This document shows positions 6,996 through 15,125 of a stretch of DNA of 64,000 nucleotides, piece after piece (the first letter of the stretch is position 1; every line of letters starts with the position of its first letter). The translations under genes were made by a program, and so were the position numbers. The stretch covers positions 1 through 64,000 of the forward strand of contig DFNH01000032.1 in NCBI GenBank assembly GCA_002375985.1, read 5' to 3'. The stretch comes from Firmicutes bacterium UBA3572 (GTDB lineage Bacteria > Bacillota > Desulfotomaculia > Desulfotomaculales > Desulforudaceae). Below the pieces are notes generated by a model, which saw nothing but the letters and a program-made list of their open reading frames with translations, was not told the DNA's origin and made no database searches.

Positions 6996-7724
6996 ATGAT
7001 GAGCTTGCCGACCACCGAGGCCACTTTGAAAACCGCAAATCCGGTGGGGGAACTTGCGGCCGGGGTCAGCCAAGCAACACCGATTATGCTCGGTTATGTG
7101 GTTTTGGCCATGGCCTTCGGGATCTTGGCCCGGGAAGCCGGTCTGACCATCCTGGAAACCGTGGCCATGTCGGTCATCGTCTTTGCCGGTGCGTCCCAGT
7201 TCATCGCCGCCGGGATGTTTGCCGCGGCCATGAGTCCGGCCACGATCATCCTCACCACCTTCCTGGTAAATCTGCGGCACATTCTCATGAGCGCCTCGCT
7301 GGCTCCCTACCTGCGCGGCTTGAAGCTCCACAGCTACGCCCTGTTAGGGTGGGGCATCACCGACGAAACCTTCGCGGTACACAGCACTGTGTACCGGGAG
7401 CGGCGCCGCCACCACTGGTTCATCTACGGCACCAACTTCGCCGCCTACGCCGCCTGGGTTAGCGGCACGGTAATCGGCGCGCTGTTCGGCAGCATCGTGC
7501 CGGGAATCGACCAGCTGCCGCTGGGATTCGCCCTGCCGGCTATGTTCATCTGTCTCTTGGTTATGCAGCTGAGTGACCGGCTAGTACTTTACGCCGGCGT
7601 GCTGGCCGCCGGTCTTTCGCTGCTTTTCGGTCAGCTTTGGGAAGGTAACTGGAACATTATCCTGGCCACCGTGCTAACGGCCACAATTGCTTCGGGGTGG
7701 GAAAAATGGAAAATCTCTGGATAA
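6996..7724 (+). CDS. azlC: AzlC-family branched-chain amino acid exporter subunit
   Basis: The large membrane subunit of the AzlCD type exporter, which exports branched-chain amino acids or analogues such as 4-azaleucine. The product of about 242 residues has repeated hydrophobic segments and family motifs: AMAFGILAREAGLT, VFAGASQFIAAGMF, NLRHILMSASLAPYL and GWGITDETFA. The start is placed at one of two adjacent ATGs (6996/6999) preceded by GGGGGA; the longer frame from 6969 lacks a ribosome site. It overlaps azlD by 19 bases, so the two subunits are coexpressed. Confidence 0.92.
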   Translation: MMSLPTTEATLKTANPVGELAAGVSQATPIMLGYVVLAMAFGILAREAGLTILETVAMSVIVFAGASQFIAAGMFAAAMSPATIILTTFLVNLRHILMSASLAPYLRGLKLHSYALLGWGITDETFAVHSTVYRERRRHHWFIYGTNFAAYAAWVSGTVIGALFGSIVPGIDQLPLGFALPAMFICLLVMQLSDRLVLYAGVLAAGLSLLFGQLWEGNWNIILATVLTATIASGWEKWKISG

Positions 7725-8029
7725 TTGTCGCCATGGGCGCGGTCACTTATTTGCCGCGGGCGATTCCCCTGGCGGTGCTGGCTCAAATAAAGATCCCGGA
7801 AGGATTCATCCGCTGGCTGCGGTTTGTGCCGGTGGCGGTGCTGGCCGCCCTGCTGGCGCCGGAACTGCTTTTGCGCGACGGGGCTTTCGACCTGAGCCTC
7901 TCCAACCATTACCTGCTGGCGGCCGTGCCCTGCTTCCTGGTAGCCGTGAAAACAAAAAACCTGCTGCTAACCGTGGGCGTGGGGCTGGCGGCGGCCATTC
8001 TGCTGCAAAGCTACCTGCCGGGGGTTTAA
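7706..8029 (+). CDS. azlD: AzlD-family branched-chain amino acid exporter small subunit
   Basis: About 107 residues with three to four membrane segments and the AzlD signature TYLPRAIPLAVL near the N terminus, followed by FVPVAVLAALLAPELL. AzlD partners AzlC. The ATG at 7706 is preceded by GGGGTGGG; a GTG three codons earlier (7697) is the alternative. The gene starts inside the end of azlC, typical of coupled translation. Confidence 0.92.
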   Translation: MENLWIIVAMGAVTYLPRAIPLAVLAQIKIPEGFIRWLRFVPVAVLAALLAPELLLRDGAFDLSLSNHYLLAAVPCFLVAVKTKNLLLTVGVGLAAAILLQSYLPGV

Positions 8030-8060
8030 CAGATATTTAACGCCGTACCGGGAACCTGTA

Positions 8061-8090
8061 TTGGCATTCCGGCGTCTAACATGGTACAAT
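8061..8090 (+). promoter_or_regulatory. Promoter of a candidate small RNA
   Basis: TTGGCA (8061-8066) and TACAAT (8085-8090) are separated by 18 bases, 30 bases after the azlD stop. Transcription would begin near 8097. No plausible start codon with a ribosome site follows on this strand before the terminator at 8229-8255. Confidence 0.6.
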
Positions 8091-8096
8091 CAGCAT

Positions 8097-8255
8097 ACAA
8101 TCAATAGGCTGCAGCCCCTGTACCGCCGACAGGGTAACATGTTCAAAGCGTTGGTTTCCTCTCCGTAGTGTGCCGGCGGAGCTTCCAGTGCGGAAAGCTG
8201 CTCTGCGGGGAAACCCAGCGACAGAAATCCTGCTCATTGAGGAGCAGGTTTTTTT
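8097..8255 (+). ncRNA. Candidate free-standing structured small RNA, about 160 nt
   Basis: A promoter is followed about 160 bases later by a clear intrinsic terminator with no recognisable reading frame between. The sequence folds on paper into hairpins CCCTGT/ACAGGG, CTCCG/CGGAG and AGCTTCC/GGAAAGCT. The last two could be enclosed by a longer helix pairing the TTGGTTTCCTC segment (about 8150-8162) with GGGGAAACCCA (about 8207-8217). It did not match 6S RNA, SRP RNA, TPP, SAM, purine or c-di-GMP-I consensus features that I recall. It could be a trans-acting RNA, or a leader whose downstream gene was lost, since the following region is a pseudogene on the opposite strand. Confidence 0.45.
8229..8255 (+). 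terminator. Intrinsic terminator of the candidate small RNA
   Basis: CCTGCTC (8229-8235) pairs with GAGCAGG (8242-8248) across a 6-base loop and is followed at once by seven T residues (8249-8255) on the plus strand. It could also serve azlCD read-through transcripts. Confidence 0.85.
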
Positions 8256-8260
8256 GCTTC

Positions 8261-8656
8261 TCATCGGCGGGGTCGGGCGGACCGGCCAGGACAACAAGTT
8301 CGGACGCAGCAGTCCGGATAGTGTCCCGAAGGGGATCTGGAACTCCAGAATCCCATACACGCAGCGGGTATAGACGGAAGCCTGGTAGTAAAGACCAGGG
8401 CCGTATCGGTAAGGTAAAAGTCCTGGTCCGGCTCGATTCCCCCAAAAGAATCGGTAAGCAGGAGAATCTTCCGCCGGGCAATGTCCGCGCGCATATAGTC
8501 ATTCAGCATGGTCCTGCAGTCCGTACCGGGCTTAAACAGACTCTCCAGGCTGTAGACCGTCCCGTCCGCGGGCGTCAGCAGGTTCGGATCGGGAATTTGC
8601 GGGTTCGCGGCGATCAGCGCCTGGACACTCACCCCGAAACGCTGGTTTAAGTAAGT
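8261..8656 (-). pseudogene. Truncated, frameshifted LysM-DUF3298 (RsiV-like) protein
   Basis: The minus strand begins without a start codon in the second half of a LysM repeat (LNQRFGVSVQALIAANPQIPDPNLL) and continues into a DUF3298-type domain (LESLFKPGTDCRTMLNDYMRADIARRKILLLTDSFGGIEPDQDFYLTDTALVF). A single base is missing near 8385. In the next frame the domain resumes as YYQASVYTRCVYGILEFQIPFGTLSGLL. The 5' part is gone: the fragment abuts the stop codon of the chemoreceptor at 8663. DUF3298 domains occur in secreted or membrane-anchored sensors and anti-sigma factors. Confidence 0.75.
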
Positions 8657-8662
8657 ATGGGA

Positions 8663-10528
8663 TCAGGTCTTGAATTTCCGGGTGGCGGATTCCAGTTCGT
8701 CGGCCATCTGCGTCAGCGTTTCGGCCATCGAGCTGGTTTCTTCCATGGCCGCCGTCTGCTCCTGAGCAATGGCAGCGACGTTGCTTACGTCCCCCGCGAT
8801 ACGCTGGGTAAACTGGGCAAGGTCCTCGATTTTCTGCGCCAGGCGTTGCACCACTTCAACAATCTGGACAAAGCTGTCGCCCACCTCGTTTACGATGCCG
8901 GTACCCCGCCGGACATCTTCGGAACCGGCGTGCATTGCATCGACCGCTTGCCTGGCGCCATCCTGAATGGTGGCCACCAGAGTTTTGATTTCGTTGGCGG
9001 CCTCCGCCGACCGCTCGGCCAGCTTGCGTACCTCCTCGGCCACCACGGCGAAGCCCCGGCCCGATTCGCCGGCCCGGGCCGCCTCAATAGCGGCGTTTAA
9101 AGCCAGCAGGTTGGTTTGGTCGGCGATGTCGTTAATCAACCCGGTGATCTGGGAAATGGACCGGGCATTTTCACTCAGGTTGGTGATCACGCGCATTACC
9201 TGCTCGGTACTCCGGCTGATGGCCTGCATTTGGTTGACCACGTCGCCGAGTTGCGATTTGCCTTCGTCGGCCAGGCGCGCCGCTTCGCCGGCGTCCGCAG
9301 CGGCCGCCTGGGCACTTCGCTCAAGCTCCGCAGTAACGTCCGCCAGGCGCGTCACCGTGCCGGCCACCTCGTTGGCGCCCGCCGAGGTCTGTTGGGCGCG
9401 GGCCGTAAGATCGTGGACCGATTCCACCACCTTGGCGGAGGCCTTCTGCACCTGTTGCACGATGCCCCGAAGGCTCGTAATCAGGCTCCCGAAGCTTTTC
9501 TCCAGGGCACCGATCTCATTCCTGGAAGATTGCTGCAGGTCAATGGTCAGATCGCCGGCCGCCGCCCGGTCACCCAATTGCCCCAGGCGCCTTACCGGTT
9601 GGATGATCCCGCGGTTGATGTACCAGGCGAGACCGAAAACAATCAGCGTCACGGCACCAAAGAGGGCCATCCCAACCCACCGGAGCGCATAGATATCCTG
9701 ATATACCTCGTCTCTTGGGCTGGCCAAGGCCATTGACCAACCGTGCAGGTCCAAGGGTTTGAATACCAGGACCATATCCTGCCCGTTAATGGAGGCCTCC
9801 ATAATCCCGCTTTGACCCCCTACCATTTTCGCGATCACGTCGCGGAAAGATTCGGGCGCGGCCGGGTCCTCCAGAGGATTATATTCCAAGGCGTAATCGG
9901 CATAGGGGTGCGCCAGGTAATAGCCTTCACTGTTCACAATAAAGGTGTAGCCGTTTTCGGTCAGGCCCAGTTCGGAGATTTTATCCGACAGGTAACTCAG
10001 GTGCATAAAGCCGCAAAGCACGCCGATTTTAACGCCGGCCTCATTGTAAATAGGGGTACCGATGGAGATGATCTTGCGCCCGGTGGAAACCGAAAAATTG
10101 GCGTCTGCTACGTAGGTCTTTTCCTCTTCCCAGGGAACATAAAAATAATCGCGGTGCGCAATGCTGACCCCGTGGTAAGCCTCACCTTCACTGTGGCAGA
10201 CCTCGATGCCTTCACCATCGGTGATCAGGAAATGAGAGTAACGGGGGTCGGTTTCCAGGAAACGCAGGAAGTAGGGTTCGGCAAGGTTGGGATCCATTGA
10301 AATCACGGCGGGAGACTGGGCCATCGTCCGCAGGAGATTCTTTTCCGAAACGAATATATCGTTCAAGGCAGCCGCTTGGACATTCATAATCGCCCGGCTG
10401 TTGTTTTCAAATTGATTGAGATATATGTCCAAGACTTTGAAGTAGGTAAATACCGCAAACAATATAATCGGCACCAGAACCATCGCCAGCATGTACAACG
10501 TCAGGCGGTTGTTTTGGAACCTGGCCAA
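8663..10528 (-). CDS. Methyl-accepting chemotaxis protein with dCache ligand domain
   Basis: About 621 residues. Order: membrane segment near residues 10-30, extracellular double-Cache domain (FLITDGEGIEVCHSEGEAYHG...RDYFYVPWEE...VSTGRKIISIGTPIYNEAG), second membrane segment (GMALFGAVTLIVFGLAWYI), HAMP, then the signalling domain with DQTNLLALNAAIEAARAGESGRGFAVVAEEVRKLAERS. It senses an extracellular small molecule and signals through CheA/CheW; the ligand cannot be told from sequence. The TTG at 10528 is chosen because AAAGGGTG lies 7 bases upstream; the longer frame to 10603 lacks a ribosome site. Its stop codon abuts the LysM-DUF3298 fragment. Confidence 0.92.
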   Translation of the reverse strand: MARFQNNRLTLYMLAMVLVPIILFAVFTYFKVLDIYLNQFENNSRAIMNVQAAALNDIFVSEKNLLRTMAQSPAVISMDPNLAEPYFLRFLETDPRYSHFLITDGEGIEVCHSEGEAYHGVSIAHRDYFYVPWEEEKTYVADANFSVSTGRKIISIGTPIYNEAGVKIGVLCGFMHLSYLSDKISELGLTENGYTFIVNSEGYYLAHPYADYALEYNPLEDPAAPESFRDVIAKMVGGQSGIMEASINGQDMVLVFKPLDLHGWSMALASPRDEVYQDIYALRWVGMALFGAVTLIVFGLAWYINRGIIQPVRRLGQLGDRAAAGDLTIDLQQSSRNEIGALEKSFGSLITSLRGIVQQVQKASAKVVESVHDLTARAQQTSAGANEVAGTVTRLADVTAELERSAQAAAADAGEAARLADEGKSQLGDVVNQMQAISRSTEQVMRVITNLSENARSISQITGLINDIADQTNLLALNAAIEAARAGESGRGFAVVAEEVRKLAERSAEAANEIKTLVATIQDGARQAVDAMHAGSEDVRRGTGIVNEVGDSFVQIVEVVQRLAQKIEDLAQFTQRIAGDVSNVAAIAQEQTAAMEETSSMAETLTQMADELESATRKFKT

Positions 10529-10703
10529 TATCAACACCCTTTCTATGCTACAATGCTTAGTTATTAGTTTAGTATGAATGTTGATGTAAATAGGAATGGT
10601 CACTGGTCGGATTTATGATAGTAGATTTATCCAGAATCTTATGTCTGGAGGGGGACAATAAGCCGTCTGCTAGCCGACAATATAAAGCTGGTGGAAAGAA
10701 ACA

Positions 10704-10728
10704 GTCCCCGGGCCGTACGCCCGGGGAC
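10704..10728 (-). terminator. Strong GC hairpin, possible terminator of the decayed gene at 10.8-11.4 kb
   Basis: GTCCCCGGGC (10704-10713) and GCCCGGGGAC (10719-10728) form a perfect 10-bp stem with a 5-base loop. On the minus strand the stem is followed by TGTTTCTTT, a weak T-tract, downstream of the gene ending at 10770. Confidence 0.5.
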
Positions 10729-10769
10729 ACCAAGGCAGGTAAGCTTAATAAGCTGCTTTTTGCCGACCT

Positions 10770-11390
10770 TTACTCCGGCTTCCTTGCCTCCACGCAGGCG
10801 GCGAATTCGATGCGGCGGTTGCCGACCTGGGCCTCGCCGGCGAACAGGTACATCAGGTCGTATTGCTCGTTCCGCACCAGCTGCGGGTGGCGCGGAAGGC
10901 AAACCAGCTTGACGTCGGTAACCCGGGATTGCGAGGCGGCGAACCGCGCGCCGGGGATCCCCCCGAAGAACCCCTCCACGTACACCAGAAACTCATTTCT
11001 GAGCAGCTTCTCCCAGGCCTCGCCCGGGGTTATCAGCGGGATCTCCTCCCCGGAGAACTCCATCGGGTGCGAGCACTTCACCGTCCATACCTCGCGGTCG
11101 ATCCCCAGCTGCCACACCCAAAGGCCCGGAAAGGAAACCGGCCGGACTGCGGTGGTCGGGTCTGACCACCGGTAACCCGTCATACAGCAGCGGGATTCTG
11201 ACTCCCAGCCACTCGCCGGTAACGGACTCCACAACCTGCGGCTCTCCCGGTTCCCCCGGCAACCCGGGCAGGCCGGCGGCCAGGGCACGCGCCGCTTCCA
11301 CCAACGCCGGCACATCGGGATCAATAGATAAATGAGAAACTACGCTGTGGAAATGGCCGCGTATTCAAACATCGGACGCTGCCCCCCCTG
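10770..11390 (-). pseudogene. Frameshifted hypothetical protein
   Basis: Two minus-strand frames continue one another. The first gives VPALVEAARALAAGLPGLPGEP, then VESVTGEWLGVRIPLLYDGLPVV (about 11310-11165). The second gives RPVSFPGLWVWQLGIDREVWTVK and continues to the end, including EAWEKLLRNEFLVYVEG, RVTDVKLVCLPRHPQLVRNEQYDLMYLFAGEA and FAACVEAR. A shift near 11150-11165 and loss of a start codon make it inactive. I do not recognise the family; the character suggests a secreted or lipoprotein-like Firmicute protein of unknown function. Confidence 0.6.
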
Positions 11391-11572
11391 ACCCCGAAAG
11401 AAAAGACCACACCCTGTTCACAATCTGGAAACGCAAATCCCCGCCCAGGGGAGCAACCGCAAAAAACCTTCTTGCCGGTCTCCTAACCTCAGGGATCAGT
11501 CGGCAGGCATCGCAAGAATCTTCGATAGCGGTAGTTTTGGAAAGTCCGTTTCCTGAAGAACGGGCTCCCTGT

Positions 11573-13849
11573 TTACCACCGGGTGTTGGCTCTGATCTGC
11601 GGCAGGGCCTTCATCACGGCCGCCGCCAGTTCTTCCCAGGTTACTTCGTCCGCAGGCCGGAAAGCGCCGGAACCATCACCGGTCATAAAGCCGAGGCCGT
11701 AGGCCAGGCCGATATAGTTTCGGTCCCGGAGGGGTAAGGCGTGAACGTCGTTAAACGGCGTGCTGATTTGACTGCTAATTTTGCTTACCTCTCCATAACC
11801 CACCGCATTCACCAGCCAGGCGGCCAGTTCTTTTCTGGTGATCGGCCGGTCGGGATGGAAGGCACCTCCCTTTTCAACCACGCCAAGATTAACGACGGCT
11901 TCAATTATCCTGTAGTCCCGGTCTTCAGCGGTGACATCCTCGAAAGAAGGCTGGGCGCCTGTTTCTTCTTCATAGTAATAGTAACGCATAGCAGCGGCGG
12001 CTATAATCCGGGCCGCGTCCCGCCGGGCCACGGAAGCACGTGGTCTAAACTCCGCCGGCGGGGGCAGGAGACCGCTGTCGGCCAACAGCTGTAAGGGCTG
12101 CGCCGCCCAACTGTCACTGAACTCATAACCGTTTTCGGTTTCGTTTATTACAGGCCGTCCGAATTGGTCCAGCACTTCACCGGTTAAGGCGTCAATGGAA
12201 CCGACCGCATCCAAACGGTAAACAAGCTTGGCTTCGCCGGTGCCCGGTCGGCCGTCGACCGTATACGGCACAAAATAACTCAGTCTGTAGGCGGCGTTTT
12301 CCCGCCATACTTGAGCCGCTTCCTCGGGCGAAATGGCCGCGCCGACCTCCGGAAACTTCAACCGGTACCAGTCGGCTCGATAGTCCAGAACATCCCCGTC
12401 ATCGGATACACTTACCCGGATACCGTTCATCGGAAACACCACCCCGTTTACCACCCGCACAAAGTGGAAATCGTGCCGGCCCGGACGGTACCATTGCGGG
12501 GCACCCGCCCCGACAACCACGTTGCCGGCGTATTCCGGGTGGACCTTCTGAACGGTCTCCCAGGCCGTGGCCAGGGCTTCCTCCCGCGCCCGCTGCCGTG
12601 CTGCATCCGGAGCAACCGCCTGCGCCGGGCCCCGGTAATAGTCATAGGCACCAGGCTTATGGAAACTCACCACCTGACCGGTGTAGATGTCAATATCCAC
12701 CTGCCCCAGTGTTTGCCCGGTTTCTTCCGAGTGGATGCTGTAACACCAGTATTCCTGACGACCGTAGGGACCGCCGCTGGAACCGCTGCCCGACCGCTCA
12801 ATCTGGCCCGACAGACCCATAAGGGCAAAGATCTTTTCGGCCGCGTCGCGAAGCGTGGCCGGGCTGAGCGGTTCACCGGCCGGGGCCGGGGGATTGGCGA
12901 TGCCCCGGATGTGGGAAACATCCGGATACAAAGCCAATTGGCCCGGGGCCGCGGATCGGCCCTGCAGGTCAATGAACTCCCCGGTCCGGACATCCACCAT
13001 GGCGGCGTACCGGTTGTTTAACTGATAGACCAGCCTTGGTTCGGCGGCACCAACACCGTAGCGGTCACCGAAAAGCCGGTAGGTCAGGACCATACCGGTT
13101 TCCGCCACCGCTTTTTCCGGCAGCTTACCGGGATCAATCGTGTTCTGCGCCGGCGGCAGTTGCAGCTCATCCTTCCAACTGAAATGATAGCTGGTTACTT
13201 TGCCGGTGAAAGCGTCCACGGCAATCCGCATGGTATCGCCCTCTACGGCGACGCCGTCGTGCATCCGGTCCCAGGCGAAACTGTAAGCAATATTCAGGGT
13301 GTCCGGACGGTAGTAAGGGGTAGCCTGGTCGCTCGGTTTCATTTGACTGAATTTCTCGGGTTGCAACTGCCGGGCCAAGTTTTCCGCCGTCCGGCGGGCC
13401 TCCTCCCGGGAGATGATTCCCTTGCTCTTCTCCACCCCGGTCGGCTGGTGCCAGTTCATACTGAGAATCTCTCCGGTATCGGCGCGAACCGTGGCATGAT
13501 AACCGGATGGGCCGGACCGGTACGGAGCAGTACGCACATCAGCATAGATGCGCCAAACACTGTGACCCCGATAGTCTACCTCGAAATAAACGCGGGGCTC
13601 CGCAACTTCGGAGAGATACGGAAAGGCCCGTTGGATAATGCGTACGGCTTCGTCCCCGGAAAAGCGCACGTTTTGTCCTGTATCCGGTTGCACAATCCCG
13701 GGCTCCGGTACCGGTTCCATCATCACAGCCTTACTGTCTCTCGTCACGACCATCCCTGCCACCGCCGCCTCACTGTTTGCCGGTCCATACAGAACTGTAC
13801 CGAGGCCCAGTGCGGTTACGGTCATGAAAGCCGCCATTTTTCTTTTCAT
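11573..13849 (-). CDS. Secreted YcdB/YcdC-repeat protein with C-terminal S-layer homology domains
   Basis: 758 residues. An N-terminal signal peptide (KRKMAAFMTVTALGLGTVL...SEAA, residues 2-33) is followed by repeated PepSY/YcdB-like units (DEAVRIIQRAFPYLSE, SREEARRTAENLARQL, ATLRDAAEKIFALMGL, SPEEAAQVWRENAAYRLSY), each followed by a short beta-rich segment such as VRADTGEILSM. The last 150 residues hold SLH-type units (FEDVTAEDRDYRIIEAVVNLGVVEKGGAFHPDRPITRKELAAWL; FNDVHALPLRDRNYIGLAYGLGFMTGDGSGAFRPADEVTWEELAAAV) that anchor proteins to the cell-wall polymer. The ATG at 13849 has a GGAGGG site; the frame 10 codons longer contains that site. YcdB-like domains may inhibit or guide peptidases, but the role is unknown. 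Confidence 0.88.
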   Translation of the reverse strand: MKRKMAAFMTVTALGLGTVLYGPANSEAAVAGMVVTRDSKAVMMEPVPEPGIVQPDTGQNVRFSGDEAVRIIQRAFPYLSEVAEPRVYFEVDYRGHSVWRIYADVRTAPYRSGPSGYHATVRADTGEILSMNWHQPTGVEKSKGIISREEARRTAENLARQLQPEKFSQMKPSDQATPYYRPDTLNIAYSFAWDRMHDGVAVEGDTMRIAVDAFTGKVTSYHFSWKDELQLPPAQNTIDPGKLPEKAVAETGMVLTYRLFGDRYGVGAAEPRLVYQLNNRYAAMVDVRTGEFIDLQGRSAAPGQLALYPDVSHIRGIANPPAPAGEPLSPATLRDAAEKIFALMGLSGQIERSGSGSSGGPYGRQEYWCYSIHSEETGQTLGQVDIDIYTGQVVSFHKPGAYDYYRGPAQAVAPDAARQRAREEALATAWETVQKVHPEYAGNVVVGAGAPQWYRPGRHDFHFVRVVNGVVFPMNGIRVSVSDDGDVLDYRADWYRLKFPEVGAAISPEEAAQVWRENAAYRLSYFVPYTVDGRPGTGEAKLVYRLDAVGSIDALTGEVLDQFGRPVINETENGYEFSDSWAAQPLQLLADSGLLPPPAEFRPRASVARRDAARIIAAAAMRYYYYEEETGAQPSFEDVTAEDRDYRIIEAVVNLGVVEKGGAFHPDRPITRKELAAWLVNAVGYGEVSKISSQISTPFNDVHALPLRDRNYIGLAYGLGFMTGDGSGAFRPADEVTWEELAAAVMKALPQIRANTRW

Positions 13850-13903
13850 ACACTTCCCTCCGTACATTAAGATCGGCATCCTGAAACTTTACCAATTTTA
13901 CAT

Positions 13904-13932
13904 AATGTAGCAGGTTCCAACCCGCTTTACAA
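13904..13932 (-). promoter_or_regulatory. Possible promoter of the SLH protein gene
   Basis: On the minus strand TTGTAA (13927-13932) and TACATT (13904-13909) are 17 bases apart, about 55 bases upstream of the start codon. Both boxes are imperfect. Confidence 0.4.
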
Positions 13933-13959
13933 ACATATAATCTCTCGGAAACTCTCGCC

Positions 13960-14250
13960 TCAAGCGCCCCGGGGACTGGCCACCCCCCAGCGGTGTGCGA
14001 TGAAAGTCGGCAGCGGGTAAAGGAACATCACAGCCAGCTCCAGAAAGGATGCCAGGAAAAAACAGCCCACTCGGTCTCGGGATCAAACTGGCCGGCAACC
14101 CGAGCCTTTTTGATGCGCCTGCCGAGTATGTAAAACAGGCAGGTCACCAAGGCCCAAGCCCCTCAAGTACACAACAAAGAGGCCGAATATGGCTTTGAAA
14201 AATGAAGGATTCGAGCACCGACCGGCCAATGGCACCGCCCACCAACGGTG
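13960..14250 (-). pseudogene. Decayed small membrane protein
   Basis: Hydrophobic stretches continue across different minus-strand frames: SFFKAIFGLFVVYL, then WALVTCLFYILGRRIKKARVAGQFDPETEWAVF, then FLASFLELAVMFLYPLPTFIAHRWGVASPRGA before a stop at 13960-13962. At least two frameshifts are needed to join them. It was probably a small integral membrane protein. The family is not recognised. Confidence 0.5.
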
Positions 14251-14322
14251 GTTATGGTTAGCGTCTATATCTACTAGATCTACCAGGCGTGGTCTCACCT
14301 TTGCGCCGGCGGCGGAAAAAAA

Positions 14323-15037
14323 TCATAAAAGCGTCGTAAACCAAACCAGGTAGTGCCAAAAGAAAACACGAAGCGCGATAACTAGAAACCAGAAACTTAG
14401 CACGGACAAAGCAAGTAACACATAACCGAAACCGGGAATCTTTGGGCTTGGCGCCAACCGGAGTGAGCGCAACTTATAAACCCACAGAGAAGTTACAATA
14501 GCTGCTCCCATAAACTCCTCGAACCACCACGTGGTTCGGCTCCATTTGCTAGCTCTCCGGCTGCTTGCGGCGCAAAGGCAGTCAAAAACAGCAAAAAAAT
14601 CCAACAGGCAAGAACCGGCATCCAGACCACCAAAGTCATCTCGCGCAGGGCTTGCAAGTAGCCTAGAAATTGCCCCCCTGCCTGTGCCAAGAGCGGTAAA
14701 GAAAGGCCGCGGCGCAGATGAGGCATGCCGGAGCACCCACTAAAAACAGGAAACCGAGAGGGTCCACCGCCCAGAGCCGAAGCAATTCCTCAATCGTAAG
14801 AAAAGGAGAAGGGTAGTCAGGTTTTGGAAGTAGTTCATCAGGCACCGGGAGTGGGTCAGGCCCTGGCGGAAGAAACACTTGGTTTCGGATCCAGTCGGTC
14901 CAAGTCTGCAAGCGCACCGCCCCGTAAACAACAAGCAGCAGGGCCATTACCCCGGCGGCCAGGATTCTGTCTGCAAGGCGGCTTGCTAAAGAAAGGCACA
15001 CCTCTTTATCTGCTGGAGTTTCCCGTTTTAGGAACAA
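14323..15037 (-). pseudogene. Decayed multi-pass membrane protein
   Basis: The first frame (15037-14663) has two membrane segments (ILAAGVMALLLVVYGAVRL and GFLFLVGAPACLICAAAFLYRSW). It breaks at a run of six G residues near 14676. The next frame resumes with AGGQFLGYLQALREMTLVVWMPVLACWIFLLFLTAFAPQAAG, and a third ends with AAIVTSLWVYKLRSLRL and VLLALSVLSFWFLVIALRVFF. The joined product would be about 230 residues with five or six membrane segments. No family recognised; it directly follows the arginine operon on the same strand. Confidence 0.5.
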
Positions 15038-15125
15038 TTCTACCCAAAAAACGGCAGGTCAAAGTTTTCCTTGTTGAATTTTGGTTGGGCTTTGGTTAAA
15101 TTTATTTATTTTTCTCTTAATGAAG

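Noticed and set aside
8097..8255. Known riboswitch or housekeeping RNA (6S, SRP, TPP, SAM, purine, c-di-GMP-I) as identity of the 8.1 kb transcript.
   Set aside because: None of the conserved core sequences of those classes that I could recall are present, so it is left as an unknown RNA.
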